Shown one piece after another: positions 46,201 to 56,076 of a DNA stretch of 64,000 nucleotides; position 1 is the stretch's first letter; each line of letters begins with the position of its first letter. The stretch covers positions 159,841,697-159,905,696 of the forward strand of contig NC_073627.1 of NCBI RefSeq assembly GCF_029407905.1, read 5' to 3'. The DNA is from Bubalus kerabau. Taxonomy: Eukaryota > Chordata > Mammalia > Artiodactyla > Bovidae. A program made the position numbers and the translations under genes. The notes under the pieces were generated by a model, which saw only the letters and a program-made list of their open reading frames with translations, ran no database searches and was not told where the DNA came from.

Positions 46201-47484
46201 TCTAATTTTATTGATTTGATTTTTCTCCCTTTGTTTCTTGATGAGTCTGGCTAATGGTTTGTCAATTTTATTTATCCTTTCAAAAAACCAGCTTTTGGTT
46301 TTGTTGATTTTTGCTATGATCTCTTTTGTTTCTTTTGCATTTATTTCTGCTCTAAGTTTTAAGATTTCTTTCCTTCTACTAACCCTGGGGTTCTTCATTT
46401 CTTCCTTTTCTATTTGCTTTAGGTGTAGAGTTAGGTTATTTATTTGACTTTTTTCTTGTTTCTTGAGGTGTGCCTGTATTGCTATGAAATTTCCCCTTAG
46501 GACTGCTTTTACCGTGTCCCACAGGTTTTGGGTTGTTGTGTTTTCATTTTCATTCGTTTCTATGCACATTTTGATTCTTTTTTTATTTCTTCTGTGATTT
46601 GTTGGTTATTCAGCAGCGTGTTGTTCAGCCTCCATATGTTGGAATTTTTAATAGTTTTTCTGTTGTAATTGAGATCTAATCTTACTGCATTGTGGTCAGA
46701 AAAGATGCTTGGAATGATTTCTATTTTTTTGAATTTACCAAGGCTAGCTTTATGGCCCAGGATGTGATCTATCCTGGAGAAGGTTCCATGTGCGCTTGAG
46801 AAAAAAGGTGAAATTCATTGTTTTGGGATGAAATGTCCTATAGATATCAATTAGGTCTAACTGGTCTATTGTATCATTTAAAGTTTGTGTTTCCTTGTTA
46901 ATTTTCTGTTTAGTTGATCTATCCATAGGTGTGAGTGGGGTATTAAAGTCTCCCACTATTATTGTGTTATTGTTAATTTCTTCTTTCATACTTGTTAGCA
47001 TTTGTCTTACATACTGCGGTGCTCCCGTGTTGGGTGCATATATATTTATAATTGTTATATCTTCTTCTTGGATTGATCCTTTGATCATTATGTAGTGACC
47101 ATCTTTGTCTCTTTTCACAGCCTTTGTTTTAAAGTCTATTTTATCTGATATAAGTATTGCTACTCCTGCTTTCTTTTGGCCCCTATTTGCATGGAAAACC
47201 TTTTTCCAGCCCTTCACTTTCAGTCTGTATGTGTCCCCTGTTTTGAGGTGGGTCTCTTGTAGACAACATATGTAGAGGTCTTGTTTTTGTATCCATTCAG
47301 CCAGTCTTTGTCTTTTGGTTGGAGCATTCAACCCATTTACGTTTAAGGTAATTACTGATAAGTATGATCCCATTGCCATTTACTTTATTTTTTTGGGTTC
47401 GAATTTATACACCGTTTTTGTGTTTCCTGTCTAGAGAATATCCTTTAGTATTTGTTGGAGAGCTTGTTTGGTGGTGCATTCAAG
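43208..47484 (-). mobile_element. L1 LINE (L1_BT type), 4.3 kb
   Basis: Reverse-strand L1 with 3' UTR (about 43208-43562), the entire ORF2 and the last codons of ORF1 ('TTKQALQQILKDIL' then stop, about 47484-47440), where it is 5'-truncated. It is younger-looking than the 24.5-kb copy because the ORF2 frame is only lightly damaged. I could not find a convincing TSD. Confidence 0.93.
43563..47379 (-). pseudogene. L1 ORF2 pseudogene, nearly complete
   Basis: It covers about 1272 codons, the usual ORF2 length. The start 'MAMGSYLSVITLNVNGLNAP' at 47379 is the normal ORF2 N terminus. The AP endonuclease is at 47379-46750, with 'CCLQETHLK' and 'IIVGDFNTPLTPMDR'; a frameshift near 46,800 breaks the 'GTFSRIDHILGHK' active-site segment. 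The RT region follows in 46569-46129, 46116-45715 and 45693-44002, with motif A 'SIDAEKAFDKIQH', 'TRQGCPLSPLLFNIVLE' and motif C 'FADDMILY'. In-frame stops separate these at about 46131 and 45713. A frameshift near 44,040 moves the C-terminal Cys-containing end to 44075-43563. Confidence 0.93.
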
Positions 47485-47806
47485 GGCAGTAATGGTTAGA
47501 TCTATTATATACTGATTTAAGTTAATCGACATTTTGGAAATAGCTTGTTATGCAGCAACATTTTTATTTCTTCAATATGTCAAATTTTTCAATGCCTGAA
47601 AACAATCTAATGATGCTATTAAAACATCAGCTTTATGAGACTAGTTTAACATTCAACTTTGTAAACCTTTGGACAAGGGGGTGGTAAAGCCCGAACTGAC
47701 TGCCTCTTTCAAATTCTATGTTGTGTTTCCAGGAAGACAGTGGGTGGAAACTCTGACACTTACTGATTTGATTTCTTATTCAATTGTGTAGCCAATTTCA
47801 AGTTTA
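47485..47806. other. Unique spacer
   Basis: No gene or repeat recognised. Confidence 0.5.
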
Positions 47807-48395
47807 TTAACTTACTCAACAAACGTTTACTGAATATTTAATTTTTATTTATTTATTTATTTATTTTTTAAATTAATTTTATTTTATTTTTAAACTTTAC
47901 AATATTGTATTAGTTTTGCCCAACATAGAAATGAATCCACCACAGGTATACCCGTGCTCCCCATCCTGAGCCCTCCTCCCTCCTCCCTCCCCATACCCTC
48001 CCTCTGGGTCGGCCCAGTGCACCAGACCCAAGCATCCAGTATCGTGCATCGAACCTGGACTGGCGACTCGTTTCATACATGGTATTATACATGTTTCAAT
48101 GCCATTTTCCCAAATCTCCCCACCCTCTCCCTCTCCCACAGAGTCCATAAGACTGATCTATACATCAGTGTCTCTTTTGCTGTCTCATACACAGGGTTAT
48201 TGTTACCATCTTTCTAAATTCCATATATATGTGTTAGTATACTGTATTGGTGTTTTTCTTTCTGGCCCACTTCACTCTGTATAATAGGTTCCAGTTTCAT
48301 CCACCTTATTAGAACTGATTCAAATGTATTCTTTTTAATGGCTGAGTAATACTCCATTGTGCCCAGGCACTAGGTAAGGGGCAGATCTCTCCTCA
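47807..48395 (+). mobile_element. Ancient MIR/L2-type repeat split by an L1
   Basis: 'actcaacaaacgtttactga' on the left and 'tgcccaggcactaggtaagg' on the right are the two halves of the common 'tttactgagcacctactatgtgccaggcact' motif. The L1 tail described next sits between them. Confidence 0.6.
47851..48359 (-). mobile_element. L1 (L1_BT type) 3' end, 0.5 kb
   Basis: 3' UTR and the last ORF2 codons: T/A-rich start, 'taaactttacaatattgtat', 'ctcctccctcctccctccc', 'gactggcgactcgtttcat', 'gagtccataagactgatc', ending at 'gagtaatactccattgtg'. The bases '(TATT)n' near 47851-47868 mark the old poly-A end. Confidence 0.92.
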
Positions 48396-48547
48396 TGCTT
48401 CATAAAGAGATGACTTCAGCTTTAAAAAGGAAATTCTTGAGAGCTACAGTGAGGGCCACTTCTTGAATTTCTATGATCCATACAGTCGATGAGAACGTAT
48501 TTTCTCAAAGGGCGTTGGATATCCTTGCTTCTTAAATGTAGAGTTGG

Positions 48548-48572
48548 TGTGTGTGTGTGTGTGTGTGTGTAT
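48548..48572. repeat. (GT)n microsatellite
   Basis: About twelve GT units directly before a reverse-strand SINE. Confidence 0.92.
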
Positions 48573-48574
48573 GT

Positions 48575-48790
48575 ATACTCAATCACTTCAGTCATGTCCA
48601 GCTCTTTGCAACCTAATGGGCTGTAGCACAGCAGGCTTCCCTGTCCATGGGATTATTCTGGCAAGAGTACTGGAGTAGGTTGCTGTGTCCTCTTCCAGGG
48701 GTTTTCCTAATCCAGGGGCCGAACCCAAGTCTCCTGGGTCTCTTACATTCACAGGTGGATACTCACCACTAGTGCCATCTGGAAACCCTG
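48575..48790 (-). mobile_element. Bov-tA SINE
   Basis: Reverse-strand, diverged full-length copy from 'actcaatcacttcagtcatg' to 'gtgccatctggaaaccc'. Confidence 0.9.
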
Positions 48791-48840
48791 TATTATACAA
48801 ATAATTATATGTAGAGAAATTATGAAAAAACTGCAAATAT

Positions 48841-49896
48841 ATCAGTTCAGTTCAGTCATTCAGACATGTCCAACTCTTTGCAACCCCATGGATTGCAGCA
48901 TGCCAGGTTTCCCTGTCCATCTTCAACTTCTGGAGCTTATTCACTCATCTCCATTAAGTCGGTGATGCCATCCAATCATCTCAAAATAGCATCAGTTATT
49001 CAGAGCTTAGCTTTCTTTATAGTTCAACTCTCACATCCATACATGACTACTGGACAAACCATAGCTTTGACTAGATGAAAATTTGTTGGCAAAGTAATGT
49101 CTCTGCTTTTTAATATGCTGTCTTGGTTGTTAATAGCTTTTCTTCCAAGGAGTAAGCGTCTTTTAATTTCATGGCTGCAGTCAAATCTGCAGTGATTTTG
49201 GAGCCCCCCAAAATAAAGTCTGACATTGTTTCCACTGTTTCCCAATCTATTTCCCAAGAAGTGATGGGACCAGATGCCATGATCTTCGTTTTCTGAATGT
49301 TCAGCTTTAAGCCAACCTTTTCACTCTCCTCTTTCACTTTCATTAAGATGCTCTTTAGTTCTTCCTCACTTTCTGTCATAAAGGTGGTGTCATCTGCATA
49401 TCTGAGGTTATTGATATTTCTCCCAGAAATCTTGATTCCAGTTTGTGCTTCTTCCAGCCCAGCCTTTCTCATGATGTACTCTGCATATAAGTTAAATAAG
49501 CAGGGTGACAATATACAGCTTTGATGTACTCCTTTTCCTATTTGGAATCAGTCACTTGTTCCATGTCCAGTTCTAACTGTTTCTTCCTGACCTGCATATA
49601 AGTTTCTCAAGAGGCAGGTCAGGTGGTCTGGGATTCCCGTCTATTGAAGAATTTTCCCAAGTTTATTGTGACCCACACAGTCAAAGGCTTTGGCATAGTC
49701 AATAAAGCAGAAATAGATGTTTTTCTGGAACTCTCTTGCTTTTTCAATGATCCAGCAGATGTTGGCAATTTGATCTCTGGTTCCTCTGCCTTTTCTAAAA
49801 CCAGCTTGAACATGTGGAAGTTCACAGTTCACGTATTGCTGAAGCCTGGCTTGGAGAATTTTGAGCATTACTTTACTAGCATCTGAGATGAGTACA
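48841..49896 (-). mobile_element. BovB LINE, internally deleted
   Basis: Reverse-strand BovB from 'cagttcagttcagtcattc' to 'gagatgagtacaactgtgc'. About 0.3 kb of the C-terminal coding region is missing at a joint near 48985. It reaches the reverse-transcriptase start at its 5' end and forms the left arm of a head-to-head pair with the next BovB. Confidence 0.92.
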
Positions 49897-49943
49897 ACTG
49901 TGCAAATAACTGATGATAAAGTTTCCCGACTGACTGCAGTCAA
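49110..49943 (-). pseudogene. BovB reverse-transcriptase remnant
   Basis: Minus-strand frame 49943-49641 holds 'RKGRGTRDQIANICW' and an intact motif A 'FIDYAKAFDCV'; its first codons lie in the unclassified spacer. Frame 49511-49110 holds 'MSPCLFNLYAEYIM' and an intact motif C 'YADDTT', then 'MASGPITSWEIDWETVETM'. A stop and frame change lie between them. Both catalytic boxes are conserved, unlike the other copies here, but the frame is broken and both ends are missing. Confidence 0.88.
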
Positions 49944-50004
49944 GGCATCCTCACCAGTTGCTGGTGCCCAGGAGTTGGGTGGTCTGTACTGTGACCCATT
50001 AAAA
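49897..50004. other. Unclassified spacer between two BovB heads
   Basis: About 108 bp ending in an A-run and 'gaaagaaaag'. It matches neither BovB copy as far as I can see. Confidence 0.5.
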
Positions 50005-50375
50005 AAAAAAGAAAGAAAAGATCTTCATTACCCAGATAACCACAATGGTGTGGTCACTCACCTAGAACCAGACATCCTGGAATGTGAAGTCAAGTGGGCC
50101 TTTGGAAGCATCACTGTGAGTAAGGCTAGTGGAGGTGGTGGAATTCTAGTTGAGCTATTTCAAATCCTAGAAGAAGATCCTGTGAAAGTGCCATACTCAA
50201 TATGCCAGCAAATTTGGAAGACTCAGCAGTGGCCATAGGACTGGAAAAAGGCAATTTTCATTCACATCCCAAGAAGAGCATTGCCAAAGAGTGTTCAAAT
50301 CACTGTACAATTGCACTCATCCCACATGCTAGCAAAGTAATACTCAAAATTCTCTGAGCCAGGCTTCAACAGTAT

Positions 50376-51628
50376 GTGGACCATGAACTTCCAGATGTTC
50401 AAGCTGGATTTAGAAAAGGCAGAGGAACCAGAGATCAAAGTGCCAACATCCTTTGGGTCATTGAAAAAGTCAGAGTTCCGGAAAAAAAGAAAGTCTGCTT
50501 TATTGACTATGCCAAAGCCTTTGATTGTGTTGATTACAACAAACTGTGGAAAATTCTTAAAGTTATAGGAGTACCAGATCACATGACTTGCCTCCTGAGA
50601 AATCTGTATGCAGGTCAAGAAGCAACAGTTAGAACTGGGAATGGAAGAACAGACTGGAATCCAAATTGGGAAAAGAGTATGTCAAGGCTGTATATTGTCA
50701 CCCTGTTTATTTAACTTATATGCAGAGTACATCATATGAAATGCCAGGCTGGATGAAGAACAAACTGGAATTAGGATTGCCAAGAGAAATATCAATAACC
50801 TCCGATATACAGATGACACCACCCTTATGGCAGAAAGTGAAGAAGAACTCCAGAGCCTCTTGATGAAAGTGAAAGAGGAGACTGAAAAAGTTGGCTTAAA
50901 ACTCAACATTCAGAAAACTAAAATCATGGCATCTGGTCCCATCATTTCATGGCAAATAGATGGGTAAACAGTGGAAACAGTGACAAACTTTATTTCCTTG
51001 GGCTCCAGAATCACTGCAGATGGTGATTGCAGCCATGAAATTAAAAGACGCTTACTCCTTGGAAGAAAAGCTATGAACAACCAAGACAGCATATTAAAAA
51101 GCAGAGACATTACTTTGCCAATAGAGACATTACTTTGCCTTCTCTGGCAAAGGTGTGGTGGCACCTTTGCCAACAAAGGTCTGTCTAGTCAAGGCTATGG
51201 TTTTTCCTGTGGTCATGTATGGATGTGAGAGTTGGATTGTGAAGAAAGCTGAGCACCGAAGAACTGATGCTTTTGAACTGTGGTGTTGGAGAAGACTCTT
51301 GCGAGTCCCTTGGACTGCAAGGAGATCCAACCAGTCCATTCTGAAGGAGATCAGCCCTGGGACTTCTTTGGAAGGAATGATGCTAAAGCTGAAACTCCAG
51401 TACTTTGGCCACCTCATGCAAAGAGTTGACTCATTGGAAAAGACTCTGATGCTGGGAGGAATTGGGGGCAGGAGGAGAAGGGGACGACAGAGGATGAGAT
51501 GGCTGGATGGCATCACTGACTGGATGGACGTGAGTCTGAGTGAACTCTGGGAGTTGGTGATGGACAGGGAGGCCTTGCGTGCTGTGATTCATGGGGTTGC
51601 AAACAGTCGGAGACGACTGAGTGACTGA
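50376..51628 (+). pseudogene. BovB polyprotein remnant with intact C-terminal frame
   Basis: Frame 50376-50714 encodes RT fingers and motif A 'CFIDYAKAFDCVD' but loses frame before motif C, which reads 'YTDD' instead of YADD near 50,813. The C-terminal domain is an unbroken frame of 157 codons (51155-51628): 'VMYGCESWIVKKAEH', 'LWCWRRLLRVPWTARRSNQSIL', 'LKLQYFGHLM', a basic 'GRRRRGRQRMRWLDG' and 'LSELWELVMDREA'. Its first Met lies in the inserted block, so this start is accidental. Confidence 0.88.
51121..51171 (+). repeat. Insertion with local duplication and hairpin inside BovB
   Basis: 'gagacattactttgcc' occurs twice (about 51104-51119 and 51124-51139). It is followed by a perfect 10-bp hairpin, 'ggcaaaggtg' (51146-51155) with 'cacctttgcc' (51162-51171). 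Other BovB copies run straight from 'actttgcca' to 'acaaaggtc'. Confidence 0.88.
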
Positions 51629-51638
51629 ACTGAACTGA

Positions 51639-51910
51639 GGTTGGTCATAGCTTTTCTTCCAAGGAGAAACCATCCTTTAATTTCATGGCTGCAGTCACCA
51701 TCTGCAGTCATTTTGGAGCCCCTAAAAATAAAGTCTCTTACTGTTTCCATTTTTTCCCATCTATTTGCAAAGAAGTGATTGGACCAGATGCCATGGTCTT
51801 AGTTTTATGAATGTTGAGCTTTAAGCCAACAGGGAGGCCTGGCGTGCTGCAATTCATGGGGTCACAAAGAGTCGGACATGACTGAGCGACTGAACTGAAC
51901 TGAACTGAAT
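51639..51910 (+). mobile_element. Short BovB with inverted 5' part
   Basis: 51639-51831 is reverse-strand BovB coding sequence ('ggttggtcatagcttttct' to 'gagctttaagccaaca'). 51832-51910 is the plus-strand BovB tail ('gggaggcctggcgtgctgc' to 'ctgaactgaactgaa'). An inverted upstream part followed by a sense 3' end fits twin priming with an internal deletion. Confidence 0.8.
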
Positions 51911-52489
51911 GAAAACTTGAGATACTTGCACAATTACAGGGTCACTTTTTATAACAAACATACATGCTATTATACAAAATCACTTTGAATTCACTTAGTA
52001 ATTTTATTTTTACTTTTGTGTGCCATTGTTTAGTGTCTGAAATCTTTTTTGCAACACAGAGGGAAATGACCAAATTGATAGTCCATCTATGGATGGATAG
52101 ATAGATATACAAATCATACATATATAGATCTTTACAGGCATATACACATAAATAGGTGAATCACTGAAACCATCACAAGTTTGAAGAACCTGTTTTATTT
52201 CAGAACCACTTTTATGTATTAATATCTATATATCTATATATACATATTTTATGGGAAAAATTATGTGCCACATTTTCAATTAGCAACATTTTGCAAAATC
52301 TTAGAAAATAACTGTTAATATCCAGGACCAGTTAGCCTTACCTTTTTACTGTGTTATTTAAGAATTAACTAATATAAAAATTTTAGCCTACAAAATACTT
52401 ACTGTGGGCTTAGAAATTCATACTTTTCTTACTAAATAAGCACTTTGCAGGAAAACATCAGCATTAATAGTGTTGAATTAGTGGATAGT
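51911..52489. other. AT-rich unique sequence
   Basis: No gene recognised. Short imperfect GATA/TATA runs lie near 52091-52110 and 52222-52245. Confidence 0.5.
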
Positions 52490-52502
52490 AAAGCAATATA
52501 TC

Positions 52503-52784
52503 CGGGGAAGGCAATGGCACCCCACTCCAGTACTCTTGCCTGGAAAATCCCATGGATGGAGGAGCCTGGTAGGCTGCAGTCCATGGGGTCGCGAAGAGTC
52601 GGACACGACTGAGCGACTTCACTTTCACTTTTCACTTTCATGCATTGGAGAAGGAAATGGCAACCCACTCCAGTGTTCTTGCCTGTAGAATCCCAGGGAT
52701 GGGGGAGCCTAGTGGGCTGCCATCTATGGGGTCGCACAGAGTCAGACACAACTGAAGCGACTTAGCAGCAGTAGCAGCAGCAGC
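52503..52784 (+). mobile_element. Bov-A2 SINE (dimer) with target-site duplication
   Basis: Well-preserved dimer joined by 'cacttttcactttcatgcat' and ending in (CAG)n. The 13-bp repeat 'aaagcaatatatc' flanks it at 52490-52502 and 52785-52797. Confidence 0.97.
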
Positions 52785-52797
52785 AAAGCAATATATC

Positions 52798-52832
52798 AAA
52801 GTCAGACATGACTTTGTGACTCAACAACAACA
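52798..52832 (+). mobile_element. Bov-tA/BovB tail scrap
   Basis: 'agtcagacatgactttgtga' and 'ctcaacaacaac' are the last bases of a Bov-tA or BovB tail. Confidence 0.65.
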
Positions 52833-52835
52833 TTC

Positions 52836-54075
52836 CAGCTGGTGTGTGGTGGCACCTCACTGTAGTTTTGATTTGCATTTCTGTAGTTATTAGCAATGAT
52901 GATTTTTTTTTTTTTTTCTCATGTGGCTATTAGCTAGCTGTGTGTCTTCTTTGGATAAAAGTCTATTTAGGTCTTCTTTCCATTTTTCAACAGAGTCATT
53001 TATTTTTGTTGTTGTTGTTATTGAATTGTAGGAGCTGTGCTATATTTTGAAAATTAAGCACTTAGCAGTCACATCATTTACAATATATTCTCCCAGTTCA
53101 TAGGCTGTCATTTTGTTTTGTTTATGGTTTGCTTTACTATGAAAAATCTTCTAAATTTAATCAGGTTTAATTTGTTTATTTTTGGTTTTATTTCTATTAC
53201 TTTGGAAGACTAATCTAAGAAAACATTGGTACAATTTACGCCAGAGAATGTTTTGCCTATGTTCTCTTATAGGAGTTTTCATGTCTCGTGTTTAAGTCTT
53301 TAAGACATTTGAGTTTATTTTTGTGTATGGCTTGAGGGTCTGATGCTGAAGGTAATGAGGAGTTAAGGGGGACCCTCCTATACTGGTGGGGGTATTTAAA
53401 CTGGTACAGTCACTATGGAAAAAAATATGGAGTTTCTTCAAAAAATTAAAAATGGAGTTACCATATGACCTAGCAATTCCATTCTTGAGCTTATATCCAG
53501 AAAAAACTATAATTCAAAAACATACACGCATCTTTATGTTCATAGCAACACTATTTACCATAGTCATAGCCAGGGCATAGAAGCAACCTAAATGTCCATC
53601 AACAGATAATGGATAAAGAAGTGACACACACACACACACACACACACATAATGGAACATAACTCAGCCATAAAAGAATAAAATAATGCCATTTGCAGTAA
53701 CATGGATGAATCTAGAGCTTATCATACTTATCAAAGTGAGTCAGAAAGAGAAAGACAAATACTATATGATATCACTTATATAAGGAATCTAAAATATACC
53801 AGAAATGAACATATCTATGAAACATAAACAGAATCACAGACATGGAGAACAGACTTGTCATCACCAAGGGAGTGGGGAGTTGGGTAGGGAAGGATTGGGA
53901 GTTTGGGATTAGCAGATGCAAATTATTATGTATATGGAGAATAAAACAGTAAGGTCCCAACTGTATAGCACTAGGAAACTATCCAATATCCTGTGATAAT
54001 CCATAATGTAAAAGAATGTGAATTACTTTCTTGTAGAGCAGAAATCAAAATAATTTTAATATTGATTCAAAAATT
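52836..54075 (+). mobile_element. L1 LINE with 5' inversion
   Basis: The left half (52836 to about 53345) is reverse-strand L1 ORF2, from the 'gcacctcactgtagttttg' block to 'gagtttatttttgtgtatgg'. The right half (from about 53350) is plus-strand L1 and starts with the ORF2 sequence that directly follows in the element ('gggaccctcctatactggtg', 'ccatatgacctagcaattcc') and runs into the 3' UTR. A (CA)n lies at 53625-53648. The halves are adjacent in an intact L1, so this is a twin-priming structure. Confidence 0.9.
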
Positions 54076-54279
54076 ATATATATGTATATAATTTTGGGGG
54101 AAAGAAAGTCAGCTGAAATTCCCTGAGGAGCTAAATAATGGCAACATATGCAAATAATATTCTATGTAGTATTTTTATTCATATATATTAGTTGGATGGA
54201 CTGGTAGGTAGAACTAAAATTTTCTAACTCAGCTCTATCAATAAGTTGATAATGTTAATAAGCACCTAGACTTCTTTAA

Positions 54280-54495
54280 GTCTTCCCTGGTGGCTCAGAC
54301 AGTAAAGAAGCTGCCTGAGAGGTGGAAGACCTGGGTTCGATCCCTGGGTTGGGAAGATCCCTTAGAGGAGGGCACAGCAACCCACTCCAGTATTCTTGCC
54401 TGGGGAATCTGCATGGACAGAGGAGCCTTATGGACTGTAGTCCATAGGGTCGTAAAGAGTCTGACATGACTGAGCAGCTAAGCATAAGCCCAAGT
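54280..54495 (+). mobile_element. Bov-tA SINE with target-site duplication
   Basis: Full-length unit from 'gtcttccctggtggctcag' to 'gactgagcagctaagc'. The 9-bp repeat 'cttctttaa' flanks it at 54271-54279 and 54496-54504. Confidence 0.95.
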
Positions 54496-54504
54496 CTTCT
54501 TTAA

Positions 54505-54812
54505 AAACTTGTATCCGTGAGCAACCAATAAGGTTACAAAAGTAAAAGGCAATGTAAGGTTATGCAAAGGATTTAACAAAAGACACATGAATGTCAGGGA
54601 AGTTAGGATTACAACCAAGCTTAACAGATGTTTAGATTCATACTTCTGTCATGTCACCCAATAAATTAACCCTTATGAAAAACTGCAACAATTTTTATTA
54701 AGATGTAAATCAATTGGTTATTTTAAAACCATTTAGTCAGTAAATGTTTATGAAAGTAAACACCAATAATAGACTGAGTAGTAGAAAACATAAAACACAA
54801 GTAAAAGTGGCT
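54505..54812. other. Unique spacer
   Basis: No gene or repeat recognised. Confidence 0.5.
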
Positions 54813-55250
54813 CCTTTTTGCCGGGGTCCAGCCCCGGCTGATCCAGGGTATTCGAAGCGGGGACGGCGTCGGCGACCTATTTATTTATTCATCAAAGATT
54901 TAAAGAGTAATAGAATGAGGATAGCTCAGTGAGGAAATTCAGTGGAGAAAAGCGGCTGAAATAAGGATAGCTCAGTAGGAAAATTCAGTGGAGAAAAGAA
55001 GCTGAGTGGCTTGGTTTATGCGGAAAATCAATATAACCCGTGACACCAGGTTAGCTCTGACCACGGAGGCCGCAGGCGCCCTCTCGAATAGCGGAAGGTG
55101 CCCCACCTTAGACACCTTCTCGAGTGGGTCTTAGAAGCCCAGGCAAATAAATGGTCGCAGAGGACATCCACGCTCCAGATGGACGCTCAGCCAGAAGTTA
55201 AAGAGAAGAATGACATGGGGAGACCAAGTTTCAGTGAACAAGGCCCGCAC

Positions 55251-55277
55251 TTTATTTTCCAAAGTAGTTTTTATACC
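55251..55277 (-). promoter_or_regulatory. LTR TATA box and poly-A signal
   Basis: On the minus strand 'ggtataaaaac' (55277-55267) is followed 11 bases later by AATAAA (55256-55251). A TATA box this close to the poly-A signal implies a very short R region, as in betaretroviruses such as MMTV. U3 would then be about 55.28-56.10 kb and U5 about 54.82-55.24 kb. Confidence 0.7.
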
Positions 55278-55661
55278 TTAAGGTATGCATAGAGGATAAT
55301 GGGGGAAGGGGTAGAGTCATGCAGCAAGCCAGGCTTTCTTCCTGCAAACTTATCATATGCAAAAGTTCAGGTGATTGACATCATCTTCTGGCCCGGAGGC
55401 CTGTTAACATTTTAAGAAACTTATTTTTCTCTAAAGGTGATTATTCCAAAGTCAGGCGCCAGCCCTCCAAAAAGCATTGGACAAAGCTGCATTTTACATT
55501 TCTATACACCCATTATATCAATCAATACACTGCCAAGGACACAGTAGGTAAGGAGTATGGAGACTTAGCAGCAAACATTGGCCCAACAAGTGAAAAACCC
55601 TTCACCAATACAATTTCTAATCAATCTTTTAACTACTCAAAGGAATCTGTGTTTAGGCAGT

Positions 55662-56000
55662 TTAGAACATCTCCTGCCTCTCACAGTTGGGAGGCTCTGA
55701 ACAATCACATGTGGCCGGAAAAACCCATTCAGGCAGGCTAGAGGATTTCCAAAGGAGTTTGTAGGTTGAAACACTGTCACATCCAAGAATTATTAACTGG
55801 AGCTGTAAGCTAACTCTTTTTTCAGAGAGAGGTAGTGGGAGACAGCCCCCCGTAAAGTCAGAGGTGTAGGTGAAAGCACAAAGCAGAAAGTAGGCAGACT
55901 CTGGTTTTGGGGGTAGATGCTCGAGAATTTCCAGGGGGACTCCTGAGGCTCGATCCCGCCTTTGCGTATGCCGAGCCTCCTTCCTCATGACCTTTGTCAT
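55662..56000 (-). CDS. 112-codon open frame inside the LTR (doubtful)
   Basis: An unbroken minus-strand frame lies in the inferred U3. It begins 'MTKVMRKEARHTQRRDRASG', includes 'LEILEHLPPKPESAYFLLCAF', and ends 'CERQEMF'. I see no signal peptide, membrane span or known domain. Some betaretroviruses encode a U3 protein, but I see no specific similarity here. The frame may be chance in a GC-richer sequence. It is listed because it is one of the few long frames not explained by LINE coding. Confidence 0.25.
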   Translation of the reverse strand: MTKVMRKEARHTQRRDRASGVPLEILEHLPPKPESAYFLLCAFTYTSDFTGGCLPLPLSEKRVSLQLQLIILGCDSVSTYKLLWKSSSLPEWVFPATCDCSEPPNCERQEMF

Positions 56001-56030
56001 GGGCGGAGTGCCTCACGCTGGCTCCCGGCA

Positions 56031-56076
56031 GTGATAGAATTCCAGTTGAGCTATTACAGATCCTCACTCAATATGC
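56031..56076 (+). mobile_element. BovB-like scrap inside the LTR end
   Basis: 'gatagaattccagttgagct' followed by 'attacagatcct' and 'cactcaatatgc' matches the BovB segment 'ggaattccagttgagctatt'-'tcaaatcct'...'gcactcaatatgcc' with about 20 bases missing in the middle. It lies between two near copies of the LTR terminus, 'ggctcccggca' (56020-56030) and 'ggctcccagca' (56085-56095). Confidence 0.6.

Larger units (their letters stand above)
50005..51638 (+). mobile_element. BovB LINE, 1.6 kb
   Basis: Plus-strand BovB from 'gatcttcattacccagataa' (upstream of the reverse transcriptase) to the tail 'gactgaactgaactgagg'. A 50-bp extra block lies at about 51121-51171. It is head to head with the copy at 48841-49896. 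Confidence 0.93.

Noticed and set aside
51130..51516. 128-codon minus-strand frame
   Set aside because: Antisense reading of the plus-strand BovB C-terminal domain.
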